64,000 bases of DNA from Scalesia atractyloides (GCA_947069175.1 CAMTDV010000013.1:57108610-57172609); one strand, 5' to 3'; positions 22,552 through 34,521 are shown, counted from the first letter of the stretch. Notes: generated from the sequence alone by a model not told the origin. Made by a program: numbers and translations.

Positions 22552-23166
22552 TCAGTCGTCTACGTCTCCATTCCCCAAGTCACTGTCATTGCCGTCATCC
22601 TGTGCGGCATTTCCAGCTTCCTCAGCTGGGTCCTCCTCCGGATCCTCTTCAGGATCCTCCTCTGGATCCTCCCCTACCAGCACTGGAGGGGCCGGTGCTA
22701 GTTCAAGTGCTTGATTTTGCAGTTCCTGAATGTTCCAACTGTTTTCCAGGACTCTGTCCTCCAGCCAGTCGGCTCTTATCTGCTCAGCATGCAGATCTCT
22801 GGCTATGGTGTTACGAGCTATCTTGCTCGTACGATGCTCTTCCTCGAGCGAGTCGGTCTTTCCGGTAAGGTGTCGGATCATCCATCCTTGTGCAAAGATG
22901 GTTTCCTGCATTCTTTCTAGCTGTTTCTGTTGTGTATGCACTAGGATTCTAAGCATGTCAATTCCTATTTCTACAGGATTAACCGGTTCAACCGGTACAG
23001 CAATAGTTGGGCGTAACGACGACTCCTCCCCCAGAGCGAGCCTTTTCCTCGCCGCTGAGCGTGTCTCCATGCCATAAGGTGGTATGGGTTCCACCATTGG
23101 TGCCTTTCCTAGTGCCCTTGGTGGTGTAAGTCTGTCGGACGATGATGACGATGAGGATGATGACAT
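22552..23166 (-). CDS. Accessory ORF between primer site and gag, 204 aa
   Basis: This is the only fully intact retroelement ORF in the window apart from the long pol stretch. It starts with nine Ser after Met. A basic patch (METRSAARKRL, about residues 33-43) follows, then a long Gln/Glu-rich helical stretch (about 70-160) likely to form a coiled coil. The tail is acidic with three EDPEEDPEE-type repeats and many Asp, near 165-204. The ATG is at 23166, about 190 bp inside the 5' LTR edge, and the stop is 258 bp before gag. No known enzyme motif is seen. Its place and acidic/coiled-coil make-up suggest a nucleoprotein or packaging partner, which is inference. Element C has a similarly placed acidic ORF (49399 onward). 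Confidence 0.75.
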   Translation of the reverse strand: MSSSSSSSSSDRLTPPRALGKAPMVEPIPPYGMETRSAARKRLALGEESSLRPTIAVPVEPVNPVEIGIDMLRILVHTQQKQLERMQETIFAQGWMIRHLTGKTDSLEEEHRTSKIARNTIARDLHAEQIRADWLEDRVLENSWNIQELQNQALELAPAPPVLVGEDPEEDPEEDPEEDPAEEAGNAAQDDGNDSDLGNGDVDD

Positions 23167-23353
23167 TGCCTGTTAGGTCGTGTAGTTAGTTATGAGTTGT
23201 TTTCATTCCTTATCATGAAGGCATAATCTACCAAACACAGTTGTGGTATATTACATAACAAGATATAATAATTCGGTGCCAAACTAAGTCTAGTGTCGTG
23301 ATATCAGCTATAGTTTAGGTCTACTTCTACCAAACCTGGTTCTCTATAGCTAG

Positions 23354-23367
23354 TGGCTCTGATACCA
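23354..23367 (-). promoter_or_regulatory. Primer-binding site for tRNA-iMet
   Basis: On the minus strand TGGTATCAGAGCCA follows the 5' LTR after a 3-bp spacer. It is complementary to the 3' end of plant initiator tRNA-Met, the usual primer for this group. It fixes the right-hand LTR as the 5' LTR and the element's sense as minus. Confidence 0.95.
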
Positions 23368-23370
23368 ATC

Positions 23371-26300
23371 TGTCACACCCTCAATTTCCACTTGCGGAGT
23401 TTTACCGCGAGGCGTGTGAACAAACCAGAATCTGAAACACTAGTACGTCGAACGACTCTACATGATTTGATTATACGTTTTCCAAAATCGTTCATTGTAG
23501 ATTTTATATCAATTACCAATATTTAGCAGAGCATTAGTTTTAAGATTGAGCGGAAGCATAAATAAGTAATGATGCGGGCGCCAACACAAACGCCAAAACA
23601 AATGAAAGTCCCAAGACAATATTAATAAATAGGACTCGATAAAGATGTCTTGTTCAATGCATGTGCGTGCACCTAGAGCTCCTAGCGTCCTGAGAAACAT
23701 GTAAAGAAACAAGTGTCAACATTAAAGATGAGTGAGTTCACAGGTTTTCATAAATTCGTTTGTTCGGTTATAGTTTGTTTACTCCGTTATCCCCAACCCG
23801 GGATAACATATCAGTTCCATTATTCCAATCCCGGAATAACAAGTTGTTGCTTCCAATATTCCCAACCCGGAATATTAAGTTGTTGTTTCCATTATCCCCA
23901 ACCCGGGATAATAAGTTGATGTTTCCAATATTCCCATCCCGGAATATTAAGTTGTTCCGTAATTAAGTTCAATATTAATGTATATAGGTAGCTAGCCTAA
24001 AGTCATGTCACTAAGTGTTCGCGATCGAAGCTGACAGTTGTGCCTCCGTTTTGCCAGGCCTATCACATGACCATGGCGATGTTAGGCCAATTATTCACCC
24101 GTTGACCATACCAGGTCGGCTAGCGCGACTAGCTCGGATGGGGCTCGTCAGACCCAGTAGTACTACTTATAATTCCCCGCTATTTAACCCAAACACTAAC
24201 GATCCGAGGAGATTGTCGAGGACTTAAGTGATAAAGCTGCTTAGTGCCCATAACATTACATTAACATTAACTTAGTTACCGTATAGTTATGTGACGTTAA
24301 ATTCGTATAACGTAAAGAGTTTGAGTTTGAGAGTGTATACATGTTTCTCCCCCTGTTGTTTAAAAACCGGATAAAGTTAGGGGCCGTGAACTCACCTTTA
24401 TTTGCTCAGTTAGTGTAGCAAAGATGTTATAAGAGATGGGACCGCTAGTTGCGTCCTAACAAACCAATTAATTCCACGTCAGTGTGAAATCACATCAATA
24501 CAAATTCCACACGCCATTTACTCACAAAGTGATACACACAAACAACATATCTAACACTCAAACATGCATGCAAGTATTCTCATGTGATCATAGGAATCAA
24601 ACAACTTATCATGAACATATTCCAAATCCATACAACACTTTATGCATACAATCACAAGTTATCAACTTTCTGCTTAACACTCAATTATTCAGCTGTTTTC
24701 TAGGATTTTTATAAAATAGTTCTAACATTCCAAAAATTCCCATATTTTTACAGTAGGTGACATTTATACCATAGAAATCTATATAATTTTTCCAAGTCCT
24801 AAATCTTTACCAATTAGCCATAAATATTAATTCATTAAGCTGCAGTCAGATTTACCGCTTTCTGACTGCAGTCCACGGAAGAATTTATTTAAAAATCACT
24901 GATCGTCCGATTAACGAAATTCCAGTTGGAGTTGCCCGGAAATTTCTATACCTAGTGGCTGTACAAAAATCATGACTCAACTCCCTACTGATTTTAAAAT
25001 CCAACTTGATAAACAACCAACAAAATTCCAGAATTTTAACAGCTTTAGCTACTGAACTTGTTTAGCCCTTTAAAAATATCAAACGACTTCAGAAAATTAT
25101 GAATCCAGCGCCATTAGATTCCTTATTCAAATCTCTACGTTTTAGACATCAGAAAATCCGTTTTTCGACAACTAACGACCGAGTTACAGCCAGATGAAGT
25201 CGGCTGTAACTATGACTCAGTATCCTGTTTCAGCATTATTGTTATTACAACTTACCTACACCGTTCCTATTGATCGACCCAAGCGAGCAACAACCGATTT
25301 TTGATCATAGTTTACTACTAACGACTTATCCATGCAACCCCTTCTCAATAACTTTAGTTTTTATACACAAATCACAGCCTATACATTCATCTTTCAATAT
25401 AACATTCAATCCAGTTTAAACAATCCGCAATCATACAATCATCTAACGCAAACATCATTAACAAACCGGCTAGCCTAACTTCTCGTTTAATCATACTTGG
25501 CAAATCTTATATGTTCCGAAAACTATCATAAATATAAACAAAGATTAACTCAGCCGATTTCATTCATCAAATATCGTCCGAAACAACTAACCATTCAAGC
25601 ATATACATATATATCCGAAGCAACTAATCATTCAAGCATATATATATATATCCGAAACATGATCTTGTAATCAAGTATGGTCCTAACCTTGAATAACTAG
25701 ACAAACAAGCCGAGATGTGGACAAGTGCGACTCGGCTGCTCCAACAAGGTTACGTTCGAACCGACAAGAACTGGAGAAAGGCTGCCTGATCAACAAGGAG
25801 TGTGTGGCTGTTTGCGGTTGAATGGACTGAACAAGAGCTGATCGGATGAAGGCTGTTTTGTGACTGAGATGAAGAAGGTTTCGGCTGCTGCTTGCTGCGA
25901 CCGAGAAAAGAAGCAACTTCCTGCGATCGCAAGTCTGCCGACGGCAATGGAACTTCTAGGGTTTTGTGTTGTTGTCAATGACTTATGCATGATTTGTATT
26001 TATAGGCGCACATGATAAGGTTTACGGTTTGGGATACGTATAGTGGCCGAGGGTCTTGGGTTGCTTTGGTTTGGGTTTGGGTTTGATCTCGCGGCCAAGG
26101 AATAGGGTTGGTTAGTTTGATCTTGTGGCCGAGTGGTTGGAGTTTAGAGTTTAGGTTTAATATCGGTTTGAACTCAATATGTCCGCGGTTTTAAACTTGA
26201 TCTCGGCCGAGAGTGTTTTGGTTTAGGGTTTAGGTTTTGATGTGTGTTGGATTTGATCTTGGCCGAGGACTTGAGTTAAGGTTTAAAACTTGTTAACTCC

Positions 26301-26500
26301 TAGAGTCACAAAGAATCACTTTGGTTCGTGTCGCGGTTCGGTTCAGTTCGTGTACGTATCTACTCTAATGATTCAATTACTCAAACAATCACACAACACA
26401 CAACACGTATTCATTTAATTCGTACACGTTCGTACACACAGCACGTAATTAGATTGACAAGTATTACGTTTAAGTTATCCGAAAAACCCGGGATATCACA
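23371..26500 (-). repeat. 5' LTR of the Tekay-like element
   Basis: Direct repeat of 14261-17390, same length with compensating single-base indels. It drives the element from a TATA box at 25996-26005 (CTATAAATAC on minus). The five-hairpin array recurs at 23787-23948, with one loop change (CAACCC to CATCCC) and intact stems. It ends at the ATAAG duplication, 26501-26505. Confidence 0.96.
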
Positions 26501-26505
26501 ATAAG

Positions 26506-27404
26506 TCCAAATGGTGTGCATAACATGAGGATTTCGGGCATTCGACAAATGAATGCATAGCTTTAAGAAGAGAAATTGGCTATCTTCTCAGCAAGGAGCA
26601 ATTGAAAGAATATTAGGCAGAAAGAAATCAAGGATCCAGGATCCTGAAAATGTTCCTAAGAAAGCTGCTCCACCTCAAGACGATGCCTAAGTTATCAATT
26701 TTATCTCGGTAGGATCAGACATCTATGGCACCTCCTTTTCAGCAGTTAAGAGACATGCAAAGGAAACCAAGTTGGAGAATGGTGATAGACCCATAAGGAA
26801 CCACGTTTATGGATCAAACAGTAATATCCTTTGACGAGGATGACAGGGTCAACATACAGGATCCTCACCCTGACGGTTTAGTAATAACACTATTTATTGC
26901 TAACCATTTTGTTCACAGGATTTTCATAGACGGAGGAAGCTCTGTGAATATTGTGCAGCATGATGTGCTGAAGAAAATGAATATTCTGAAAATTGAGATC
27001 GTACCAAGATCCTGAGTACTTGTGGGTTTCAGTGGAGAAACAAAAAAATACATTGGGGGACATCAAGTTACCAATATACATAGAAGGATTAAACTCTAAT
27101 CAAAAAATTTTATGTTATTGATAGTTTGTCTTGTTGTAACGTGATTCTTTGCAGGCCCTAGATCCATGAGATAAAAGTTGTCCCCTCGACATACCACAGG
27201 TGTCAAAAACTCCCAACTCCTTGGGGAGTAGTGAAGATAGATAGCGACCAACATGAAGCTAAGAATTATTGTACCTCTTCGATGAAGCCAGCTTCAAAGA
27301 CTAGAGTGATATAGAAATTACAGAAACCTCCAAGGGATGTAATGGAGGCAAGGGAGTAGAATACCAAGGAATTGATACCTAAACCTGAGGATCCTGACGT
27401 CAAG
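26506..27404 (+). pseudogene. Tat-like gypsy gag end and protease
   Basis: Continuation of the gag broken at 14260. The first frames read as the gag nucleocapsid side (GHSTNECI-like text near 26535-26560, then a Lys-rich helix). From 26809 to 27015 comes DGLVITLFIANHFVHRIFID followed by GGSSVNIVQHDVLKKMNI, where the IDGGSS at about 26925-26942 is the Tat-type protease active site. A stop at 27013 is followed by more protease text in other frames (DIKLPIYIEGL). It is cut at 27404 by a copia solo LTR. Confidence 0.85.
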
Positions 27405-27409
27405 GTATT

Positions 27410-27899
27410 TGTGGTCCCGGGGGCAGCGATTTCAGACGAAAGCTTTGGGGATTGTACAAATTCGGCAGAACGATATAGACATTGAGTAGGAATAGAATCA
27501 GCGGAAGCTTTTCATTTCATTCATTCATACCAAAAGAGTGTACATCTTGACTAGCTGGCGGAGTTCCTGGAGAGAATCCGCCAGTGTTTCCCCTTAGGGA
27601 ACTTCCAAAACTTACAAACAATGAACATATAACACCTATTTATAGACATGACAGCTCGTGCGAACCGAGCATGTTGTCACTCGAACGAAGGGTCATTCGT
27701 ACGAGTGAGATGTTATCATTCGTACGAGTAACAAAGTCACTCGTACGAGGAATACTGTCACTCGTACGAGACACATGTCACTTGTACGAGCCAACACTCG
27801 TTCGCACTTGGATCATGTGTTCGTATCTAAACTATACAATATTCAATACACACTCTTTCTAGCCTATTCACACAGTGATGGCCATAAAGTGCATCAACA
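27410..27899 (-). mobile_element. Solo copia LTR, 490 bp
   Basis: TGTGGTCCCG...GTGCATCAACA flanked by the target duplication GTATT (27405-27409 and 27900-27904). On the minus strand it starts TGTTGATGCACTTTATGG and is the same family as the LTRs at 31653 and 34130. It carries several TCGTACGA palindromes (27700-27790) and a TATA box (CTATAAATAG, about 27635-27644, minus). No internal region is left, so it arose by LTR-LTR recombination. Confidence 0.93.
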
Positions 27900-27904
27900 G
27901 TATT

Positions 27905-28141
27905 CATAGGATTAGGGATCCTTCCTTCAATTGAAAAGGATGTTGTATCCTTCCTCAAAAGGAGGAAATCAACCTTCGCTTGGAAGCATGAAGACATGAA
28001 AGGTATTTCCAAAGATGTCATTACACATAAGTTAGGTATAGACAAATCCGTTAGGCGTATCCACAAGAAGAGGAGGAAATTCGCGCTTGAAAGAAATGCC
28101 ATAATACAAGAAGAGGTATATAAACTCTTAAAGCAGGTATG
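27905..28141 (+). pseudogene. Tat-like protease-RT linker and RT start
   Basis: Frame-shifting text includes SIEKDVVSFLKRRKSTFAWK-like residues (about 27930-27990), then KHEDMKGISKDVITHKLGID and RRKFALERNAIIQEEVYKLL, the N-terminal approach to a Tat RT. It stops abruptly at 28141 where element C is inserted. The remaining RT of this copy must lie to the right of the window. The fragment at 3992-4680 shows what follows in this family. Confidence 0.85.
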
Positions 28142-28146
28142 ATTTG

Positions 28147-31100
28147 TGACAACCGTGGCGAAAGAAGGTAAACCCTAATTTGTACGTACGACTTATACGG
28201 ATAAAGAAATGATATTAAGTATGACTCGGATGAATATGAGGGTACGTTGTGAGAAACATGCAAACAATATACCTAACAGTGCGATGTGGATGCCTTAGTG
28301 TGCTAAAAACAGGTGAAACAGAAGCTTTCTGTTTAACAGTTCGAAAACTGTACAATAAGGATTTAGATGCAAACATAAGTGCCGGAGACTATTCTAAGAG
28401 TATAGAATTACTTAGACAATAATATATGATTTGAGGACTTAACCTGTTGTTGGCACGTTAAACGAGGCGGCTCCGGTTAACGAAACACCTTTGATTTTAA
28501 TGCACACGAAAACAACCAAACGTGCATTTTACAGTCAGCCAAGACTAAAAACACTTATAAAACATTAATATTATATATTTTAAGCAAAAACATTAAAGCG
28601 TTCAGGTTTTCGTTATTGTTGGGTTTGTTTTTTTCGAAAAAACCACGTGTAAAACTACGCGTTTCGCGACCATTTACCGAACCAGGGTTGCATTTTATCC
28701 CGTGTTTATCCTTAACATCAAAAGATCAGCTGATAATTATCCTAATATACCAAGTAGGCATGTCCAAAAAGTCAAGAAGGTCACTTGTGTATCCTCCACA
28801 ATTTCGTTCGACACCTCTACACACATATATATAATTCTTTTCCTTTCTTCTAGGCCAATTTTTTCACTAATAAAAGCTCCTCTAATTTTTGTTCCAGCAA
28901 TGTTTCATCATATTCCAGCAAAATATTGAGGTATAACAAGCTTTAATAAATTCATGTCCTTTTTATGTTAAAAGTTAGTTTTAACAAAAGAAATTATGTT
29001 TTGATCCGAACACTTTATTTTTTTAGCCTTGAAGGTGTTTAAACATTATAAATCTGTAACAAGATCATACATGGTGTTTGATCATGTAAAAACATGGATT
29101 ATGGATCAATAACACAACCTATTCGACATAAACCGAACATAACAAAAAATAATCGAAAAAGAACGGATTTGAAGCTTGATTGACAGGTGTTTTTGCATAT
29201 TTTTGTTGGTTATTTTGTATAGGTACTGAACATAAGCTTAGCTCACCTCTGGATACACAAAATTAGCGGAAAAACGCGAATTTCGCGAGGTATAACTTCC
29301 GAAAATCAAAATTAAAGCGTAGAGATTTATCTCTAGCATAACTTTTTTTGTGAGTATTGCTTGGACTTTAAATTTTGTAGGCTAATTGAACATGGTGAAA
29401 AAAAGACTCGACTAAAATTTTAGAACTTTCTAAATTTTTGGTGAATTGTTAACTGTTTTAAAGTAATAAATTCGGATAAAATAATAAACAAGCTCAACAA
29501 ATCACCAAAAATTACAGGGATGTGGAGTTTAATATGTACCACATTCTAGAAAATTTTGGGGATCATTATTGAGTTTGACTTAGGTTTTATAAATCGCGTT
29601 TTCATGAGGTTTCGGCAGCCGAAAACGCAGTGTAACGAATTCGGAAATATCTCAATTTTTTCTAGGAAGTTGCTGGACATATTGAGACACTTCTGTGAAT
29701 ATTTGGGAATTTTGGAAAGTCGGATCATTTTGAACGCAAATTGTTTGATAAAAATGCCGTTTTTTTCGCGACTTTATTAAAACTAATAAAATGATTTTAT
29801 AAATTCTGAAAATATTTTCTAGAACTCTATATATTTTTATCCATTTTTATAAAAAGTTTTAGTATTTTATAAAATATATCGATCAACTATTATTTTTGGA
29901 AATAAAAATCTTATTATTTTATAAAAAACTAACAATTGTAAACGTACAACGAACCTACCAGAACCGTGAACTTACCAATGACTAAATTGGCATTAAGTGG
30001 AACACCAGATTCATTCTACACTGTTGCGGGGCAAAATGGATACTTGTAGTACATTACATGCCAGTTCGGGTGATCCCCCACGGCGAAAACAGAAACTTAA
30101 AATCGGAAAACCTGGGATCCCCAAATGACCGAACTTCCTTAATGTAATGTTAATCATTCCAATGGAAAACTCATTAGCACATTCCATATGATCATACCAC
30201 TTTTCGAACATATAAAATAAACGACTTTGACTGGCACACAAAACGGTGCCCGTAAGCCAAATTGAAATCTGACACTAAGATAATACCCAGCTCTATTGTT
30301 ATAGTATAAGTCGAGTCTCAGATGATTATCCTCATCTGAGCCCTAGTTATTCCAATTACCGAATTGAAAACTATATTTGGAAATTAACCAAACACGAACT
30401 CATATCAGGACCGAAGGGATAGAGCATTGATACCTACCCATCCTATGATAGTCGTGCTATATACTAAGTGAGTTCCACTACCCCGCCTTTAAACTGTTTT
30501 ACTATTTTACTTGGGGTGAAATGCATGTTACATACGGACATACTTACACATATATACATGTTGTGATGTGAATTATCTGAGTTATACTAACACACGAAAA
30601 GTCCCCACAAACACGAGTGATCAACTATATGCTGGAGGATGTGTGAATAGTACTATTGGTCTGACGAACCCAATTGATCTGGAACAAATGCCATGGGTTC
30701 TACTACAATTGCACATGTCCATGCAATTATGCGAACACACTATGTGGTGTTAGACATAACTACTTAGGGTGCTAAAGTGTTGAGGTGTCAGCTGTGGGAC
30801 AAGACACTTGAGAATAGTCAAGGTTTCACTTATGGGCTTAGTATATTTCATGTCAAACATGCAAAATCAACCGGTTCAAACTAAATTGTGAAACACCCTA
30901 AAACATAGAAATTCACTAGCTATTTGTGGTTGATCATTCAAACTTAACATGCTTTTCAGGTAAAGCTAAAGAAGAATAAAGTTAAGTGTGTATGATAGTA
31001 CCGATTCGGTAGAAAGAAAGTAGGAACATAATTAGCGGAAGCATGCATTCATTCATACCGAAAGAGTATATTGGCGGAATTCCTGGAGAAAAACCGCCAG

Positions 31101-31617
31101 CGTTTCCCCTCAGGAAACTCCCAAAACTTAACAAACAATGAACACACAACAATTATATATAGACATGATCAGTTCGTGCGAATGGTTGCTCGTACGAGTG
31201 ACAAGATGTCACTCGTACGAACCACATAAGCTCACTCGTATGAGTGAGATGTTTATCACTCGTACGAGGCACATTGGCACTCGTACGAGCTAGTTCTCAT
31301 TCGTACTTGGGTCATGTGTTCGTATCTAATCTATACTATATTCAATACACACTCTTTCTATCCTATTCGCACAGTGACGGACATAAAGTGCATCAACATT
31401 TTCAAGTTTTGTTGATCGGATACGACTGTACATAGAAGCATGCATAGAAAAGACAACCTCTTTTGGTGCATTAGTGCATGTACATTAAAACTTAGTGTGT
31501 AATCAAACATTGTAACCGATGCTTGTGTTGTGTAATACAGTATCTTTTTAAATAACATATTCATACAATGTATCTGTTGTCCCCGCGTGCGCTTCTACTG
31601 CGAGTCGGGGAGTGACA
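28147..31617 (+). repeat. 5' LTR of element C, about 3.06 kb plus nested LTR
   Basis: Starts TGACAACCGTGG and ends GGGGAGTGACA. The first 2.33 kb align throughout with 61667-64000 with scattered substitutions. Its net length after subtracting the copia LTR at 30990-31398 is about 3.06 kb, close to the 3.13 kb LTR of the other Tekay-like element. The last 60 bp can fold, with CCCCG (about 31580) against CGGGG (31606-31610). Confidence 0.85.
30990..31398 (-). mobile_element. Copia LTR nested in element C's LTR
   Basis: Same family as 27410-27899, in the same minus orientation, ending ...GTGCATCAACA at 31398. It has four exact TCGTACGA copies and a TATA-like motif near 31155. The left side (gatagtaccgattcggtag, about 31000) is shorter than in the other copies and no target duplication matches, so its U5 end seems truncated. 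Confidence 0.8.
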
Positions 31618-31622
31618 GAAGA

Positions 31623-31637
31623 TTGTATCTGAGCCAT
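31623..31637 (+). promoter_or_regulatory. Degenerate tRNA-iMet primer site of element C
   Basis: TTGTATCTGAGCCAT five bases after the LTR end resembles TGGTATCAGAGCC with changes. It confirms that 31617 is the LTR border and that the sense is plus. The leader is cut 15 bp later by the copia insertion. Confidence 0.65.
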
Positions 31638-31652
31638 CGGTTATAGCGAAGT

Positions 31653-32120
31653 TGTTGATGCACTTTATGTCCGTCACTGTGCGAATAGGCTAGAAAAAGT
31701 GTGTATTGAATATTGTATAGATTAGATATGAACACACGACCCAAGTGCGAATGAGAACTAGCTCGTACGAGTGATAGTGTGCCTCGTACGAGTGATAAAT
31801 ATCTCACTCGTACGAGTGAGCTTATGTGGTTCGTAGGAGTGACATCTTGTCACTCGTATGAGCAACCATTCGCATGAGCTGATCATATCTATATAGATGT
31901 TGTGTGTTCATTGTTTGTAAGTTTTGGAAGTTCCTGAGGGGAAACACTAGCGGATTCTCTCCAAGAATTCCGCCAGCCAGACAAGATGTATACTATTTCG
32001 GTATGAATGAATGAATGAATGCCTTCGCTGATTCTGTGTCTACTCCCTTCGTGTCGTCCTACCGAATTGTACTATCATAAGCCTAGACTTTCGTATAGAA
32101 CCGCCATCGCCGGGACCACA
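31653..32120 (+). repeat. Left copia LTR, 468 bp, U5 type 1
   Basis: TGTTGATGCACTTTATG...CGGGACCACA. U3 holds three exact TCGTACGA palindromes and several one-base variants between about 31760 and 31870, then a CTATATAGA TATA-like site near 31890. U5 has GAATGAATGAATGAATG at about 32005. It matches 27410-27899 over its whole length. Confidence 0.9.
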
Positions 32121-33030
32121 ACTGGTATCAGAGATACGATACCGATTGATTCAATCTAACAGTTGATGAATCACCTACACTCATGAAATTTAGGCGTATG
32201 TGGGGTTTTAGACGTAAAACATCAAATAATCGGACAATCCGCGGACATAATGTAAAATTGAAATCATAGGATTGTTTGAAAATGGTTTTCGACCTGATCT
32301 GTGCAAAAAATCATGTTGAAATTCGAAGAAATGAAGATTCTGGATCGAAAAGACGTAATCAGTTTCGTTCGTTCCAGTGATCCTTTGTGGCTCGTACGAG
32401 TGACAATTGGTCACTCATACGAAGCACCACTCGTACGAAGCGCAACTCGTACGAAGGTGTGACAAAAAAAACTCGTATGAAGGAATTTTTTGATCGCATC
32501 GACGAGATGAGTGCCCAGAAAAAATTTGGTGATTACAAATTTTTTTGAGATTTTAACGTCTAATTAGGTCTGTTCGGGGACACCGTCTAGAGCGTCAGAG
32601 TATAGATTTAATGATACGGTCACGAATTGATGAAGATTTTGGGGTAGTCACTGATACCTGCGCAAAACGTTGATCATCTGGTGTAGGTAATATTAATGGG
32701 CTTTATTGTTAAATTAGCATTTGATCAAAACTACAATTTTGGGAAATTTTCCGCAAATTTTGAGTACCATATGCTGCAGTCACGCCATAATCTTCATTCC
32801 CATAAGAACACAAGATGTTAGAATTTTCAAAATGAGGTGGAATAAAAATTTTCACGTATATGTTAAAATTCCGACATTTTTGAAATTCGTGACGATGCAA
32901 TAGTATCTGGGTGGTTCCGACTGCAGATTATCTGGGAAACACAGTGGATCGAAGATTCATTAGTGATGAGATAACGTTTATGTCTATTCATGAAATAGAC
33001 TATACATTTGGAATGTCGTGATCAAAAGAT

Positions 33031-33570
33031 GTTCAGAATTTTCAGATCGTGATACAGATTGATGCTCAAGGGTTAAATGCCAGATCCCCGATGTGGAAGA
33101 GGAAGCACATACGACTGCTTATCTTAAAATCTGCAAGGCAAATGAACTGCTTTTTGGACTAACCACCAGGAAACAAGGATGTCTTGTAGTTTCAGTTGCC
33201 CCATTCCAGCAGAGATAACTATACATCTGTTTTTGTGGCTAGAAAGGAAGAGTGTGATTCTGATTGCGGCAGAATGTGTGATTGAAGAATGTTCAGAATT
33301 TTTAGATAATGTTTCAAATTGATGCTAAAGGGTTAAATGCCTGATCATGTTTCAGATTGATGCTAAAGGGTTAAATGTCTGATCCCTGATGTGGAATTGG
33401 AAGCACATACGTCTGCTTATCTTTAACTCTGCAAGGCAAATGAACTGTTTTTTGGACTAACCGCTAGGAAACAAGGATGTCTTGTCGTTTTAGTTGCCCT
33501 ATTCCAGCGGAGATAGCTATACATCTATTATTGTGACTAAAAAGGAAGAATATGATTCTGATTGCCGAAG
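33031..33570 (+). repeat. Tandem duplication, 260-bp unit
   Basis: Copy 1 (33031-33290) and copy 2 (33291-33570) both open GTTCAGAATTTT. In order they share ATTGATGCT, AAGGGTTAAATG, GGAAGCACATACG, CTGCAAGGCAAATGAACTG, GGAAACAAGGATGTCTTG and GAGATA.CTATACATCT. Copy 2 also repeats GATGCTAAAGGGTTAAATG within itself. Confidence 0.9.
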
Positions 33571-34118
33571 AATATTTCTCAGACTCGATGTGTTACCACA
33601 TAGTATGATTCGATGATGATTTGCTGATTGAGAATATTACTGATTTGCTGATCAATCATGATTATGGAAATCGGGATTTCAGATTATTGCGGATATTCAT
33701 CTATTTAAAGTTTTTCGTTGTGGTAATTCGAAGTTTCTATCAATTGCCGGTTGGGTTTTGAAGATCAGAGGATCGAGCATCAGAGGGGTGTGCTAAACCA
33801 AACGCGGATATGGTTAACATCGAAATAGAGAAGCTGCGTTGTTTAATTTTATGTTGGTGATTATTCAAGAATATTTGTAGATCAAGCAAATCAGAGGAGG
33901 TCTTGAACCATGCAAAAAACAAACTGAAGATTATTTTCTAGAGAAAATTATTTTAGGGGGAATGTTGCTTAAAGTAGATAATGCAAACCCGGATCATCAA
34001 TCAAGGGGGAATTTTTTACGCGTTCTAAGACATCGACAGATACCTGATTACACTTGCAGAATATTCAAACACAGCTCTCAGATTTCAAGATCAAGTTCAA
34101 GATTCGTCAGTGACGTCC

Positions 34119-34129
34119 AAGGGGGAAAT
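34119..34129 (+). promoter_or_regulatory. Polypurine tract before the central copia LTR
   Basis: AAGGGGGAAAT abuts the LTR start TGTTGATGC at 34130. Two further tracts lie within 180 bp upstream. Multiple PPT copies are known from Sireviruses. Confidence 0.7.
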
Positions 34130-34506
34130 TGTTGATGCACTTTATGTCCGTCACTTAGAGAATAGGCTAGAAAGAGTGTGTATTGAATATTGTATAGATT
34201 AGATACAAACACACGACCCAAGTGCGAATGAGAACTGGCTCGTACGAGTGAAAGTATGCCTCGTATTAGTGATAAACTTCTCACTCGTACGAGTGAGCTT
34301 ATGTGGTTCGTACGAGTGACATTTGTCACTCGTACGAGCAACCATTCGCATGAGCTGATCATATCTATATATAGATGTTGTGTGTTCATTGTTTGTAAGT
34401 TTTGGAAGTTCCTAAGAGGAAACACTGGCAAATTCTCTCTAGGAGTTCCACCAGCCAGACAAGATCAGTCTAGTGCTCATTAGAGGAGAGCCGATCCCCT
34501 CTCACA
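34130..34506 (+). repeat. Central copia LTR, 377 bp, U5 type 2
   Basis: The first 320 bp match the left LTR closely, including four TCGTACGA palindromes and the TATA-like CTATATATAG near 34366. After GCCAGACAAGAT the sequence switches to a different, shorter U5 (cagtct.gtgctcatt.gagg...ccctctcaca) not present in the left LTR. It serves as the 5' LTR of the coding copia element to its right. Confidence 0.85.
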
Positions 34507-34508
34507 AG

Positions 34509-34521
34509 TGGTACCAGAGCC
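34509..34521 (+). promoter_or_regulatory. Primer-binding site of the coding copia element
   Basis: TGGTACCAGAGCC two bases after the LTR end is a one-base variant of the iMet-type site TGGTATCAGAGCC. It differs from the primer site after the type-1 LTR (TGGTATCAGAGA), so the U5 exchange also exchanged the primer site. Confidence 0.8.

Larger units (their letters stand above)
14261..26500 (-). mobile_element. Complete Tekay/Del-like Ty3-gypsy element, 12,240 bp
   Basis: Both ends are exact. Left LTR 14261-17390 and right LTR 23371-26500 are each 3,130 bp, TGTCACACCC...GGATATCACA, flanked by the 5-bp target duplication ATAAG (14256-14260 and 26501-26505). Coding sense is minus. Starting from the right (5') LTR, the order is tRNA-iMet primer site, accessory ORF, gag, protease-RT-RNaseH-integrase-chromodomain-like tail, polypurine tract, 3' LTR. 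LTR length and domain order fit the Tekay/Del chromovirus lineage. The LTRs differ at about 20-25 sites by eye (below 1%), implying a recent insertion. It interrupts the gag of a Tat-like element. Confidence 0.96.
32121..34129 (+). other. Non-coding internal region of the type-1 copia element
   Basis: Starts with a primer site, TGGTATCAGAGA (32123-32134). There is no gag or pol. At 32390-32480 a cluster of TCGTACGA and CATACGA/CGTATGA variants recurs outside the LTR. Two copies of a 260-bp unit lie at 33031-33290 and 33291-33570; the second has an internal 37-bp duplication. Three PPT-like tracts (TTTAGGGGGAA about 33952, CAAGGGGGAA about 34003, CAAGGGGGAAAT 34119-34129) end the region. It resembles a non-autonomous derivative made of a leader joined to a 3' UTR. 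Confidence 0.7.

Noticed and set aside
30990..31398. Full solo LTR with target duplication
   Set aside because: The left edge is truncated and flanking pentamers do not match, so it is listed as a nested LTR fragment only.
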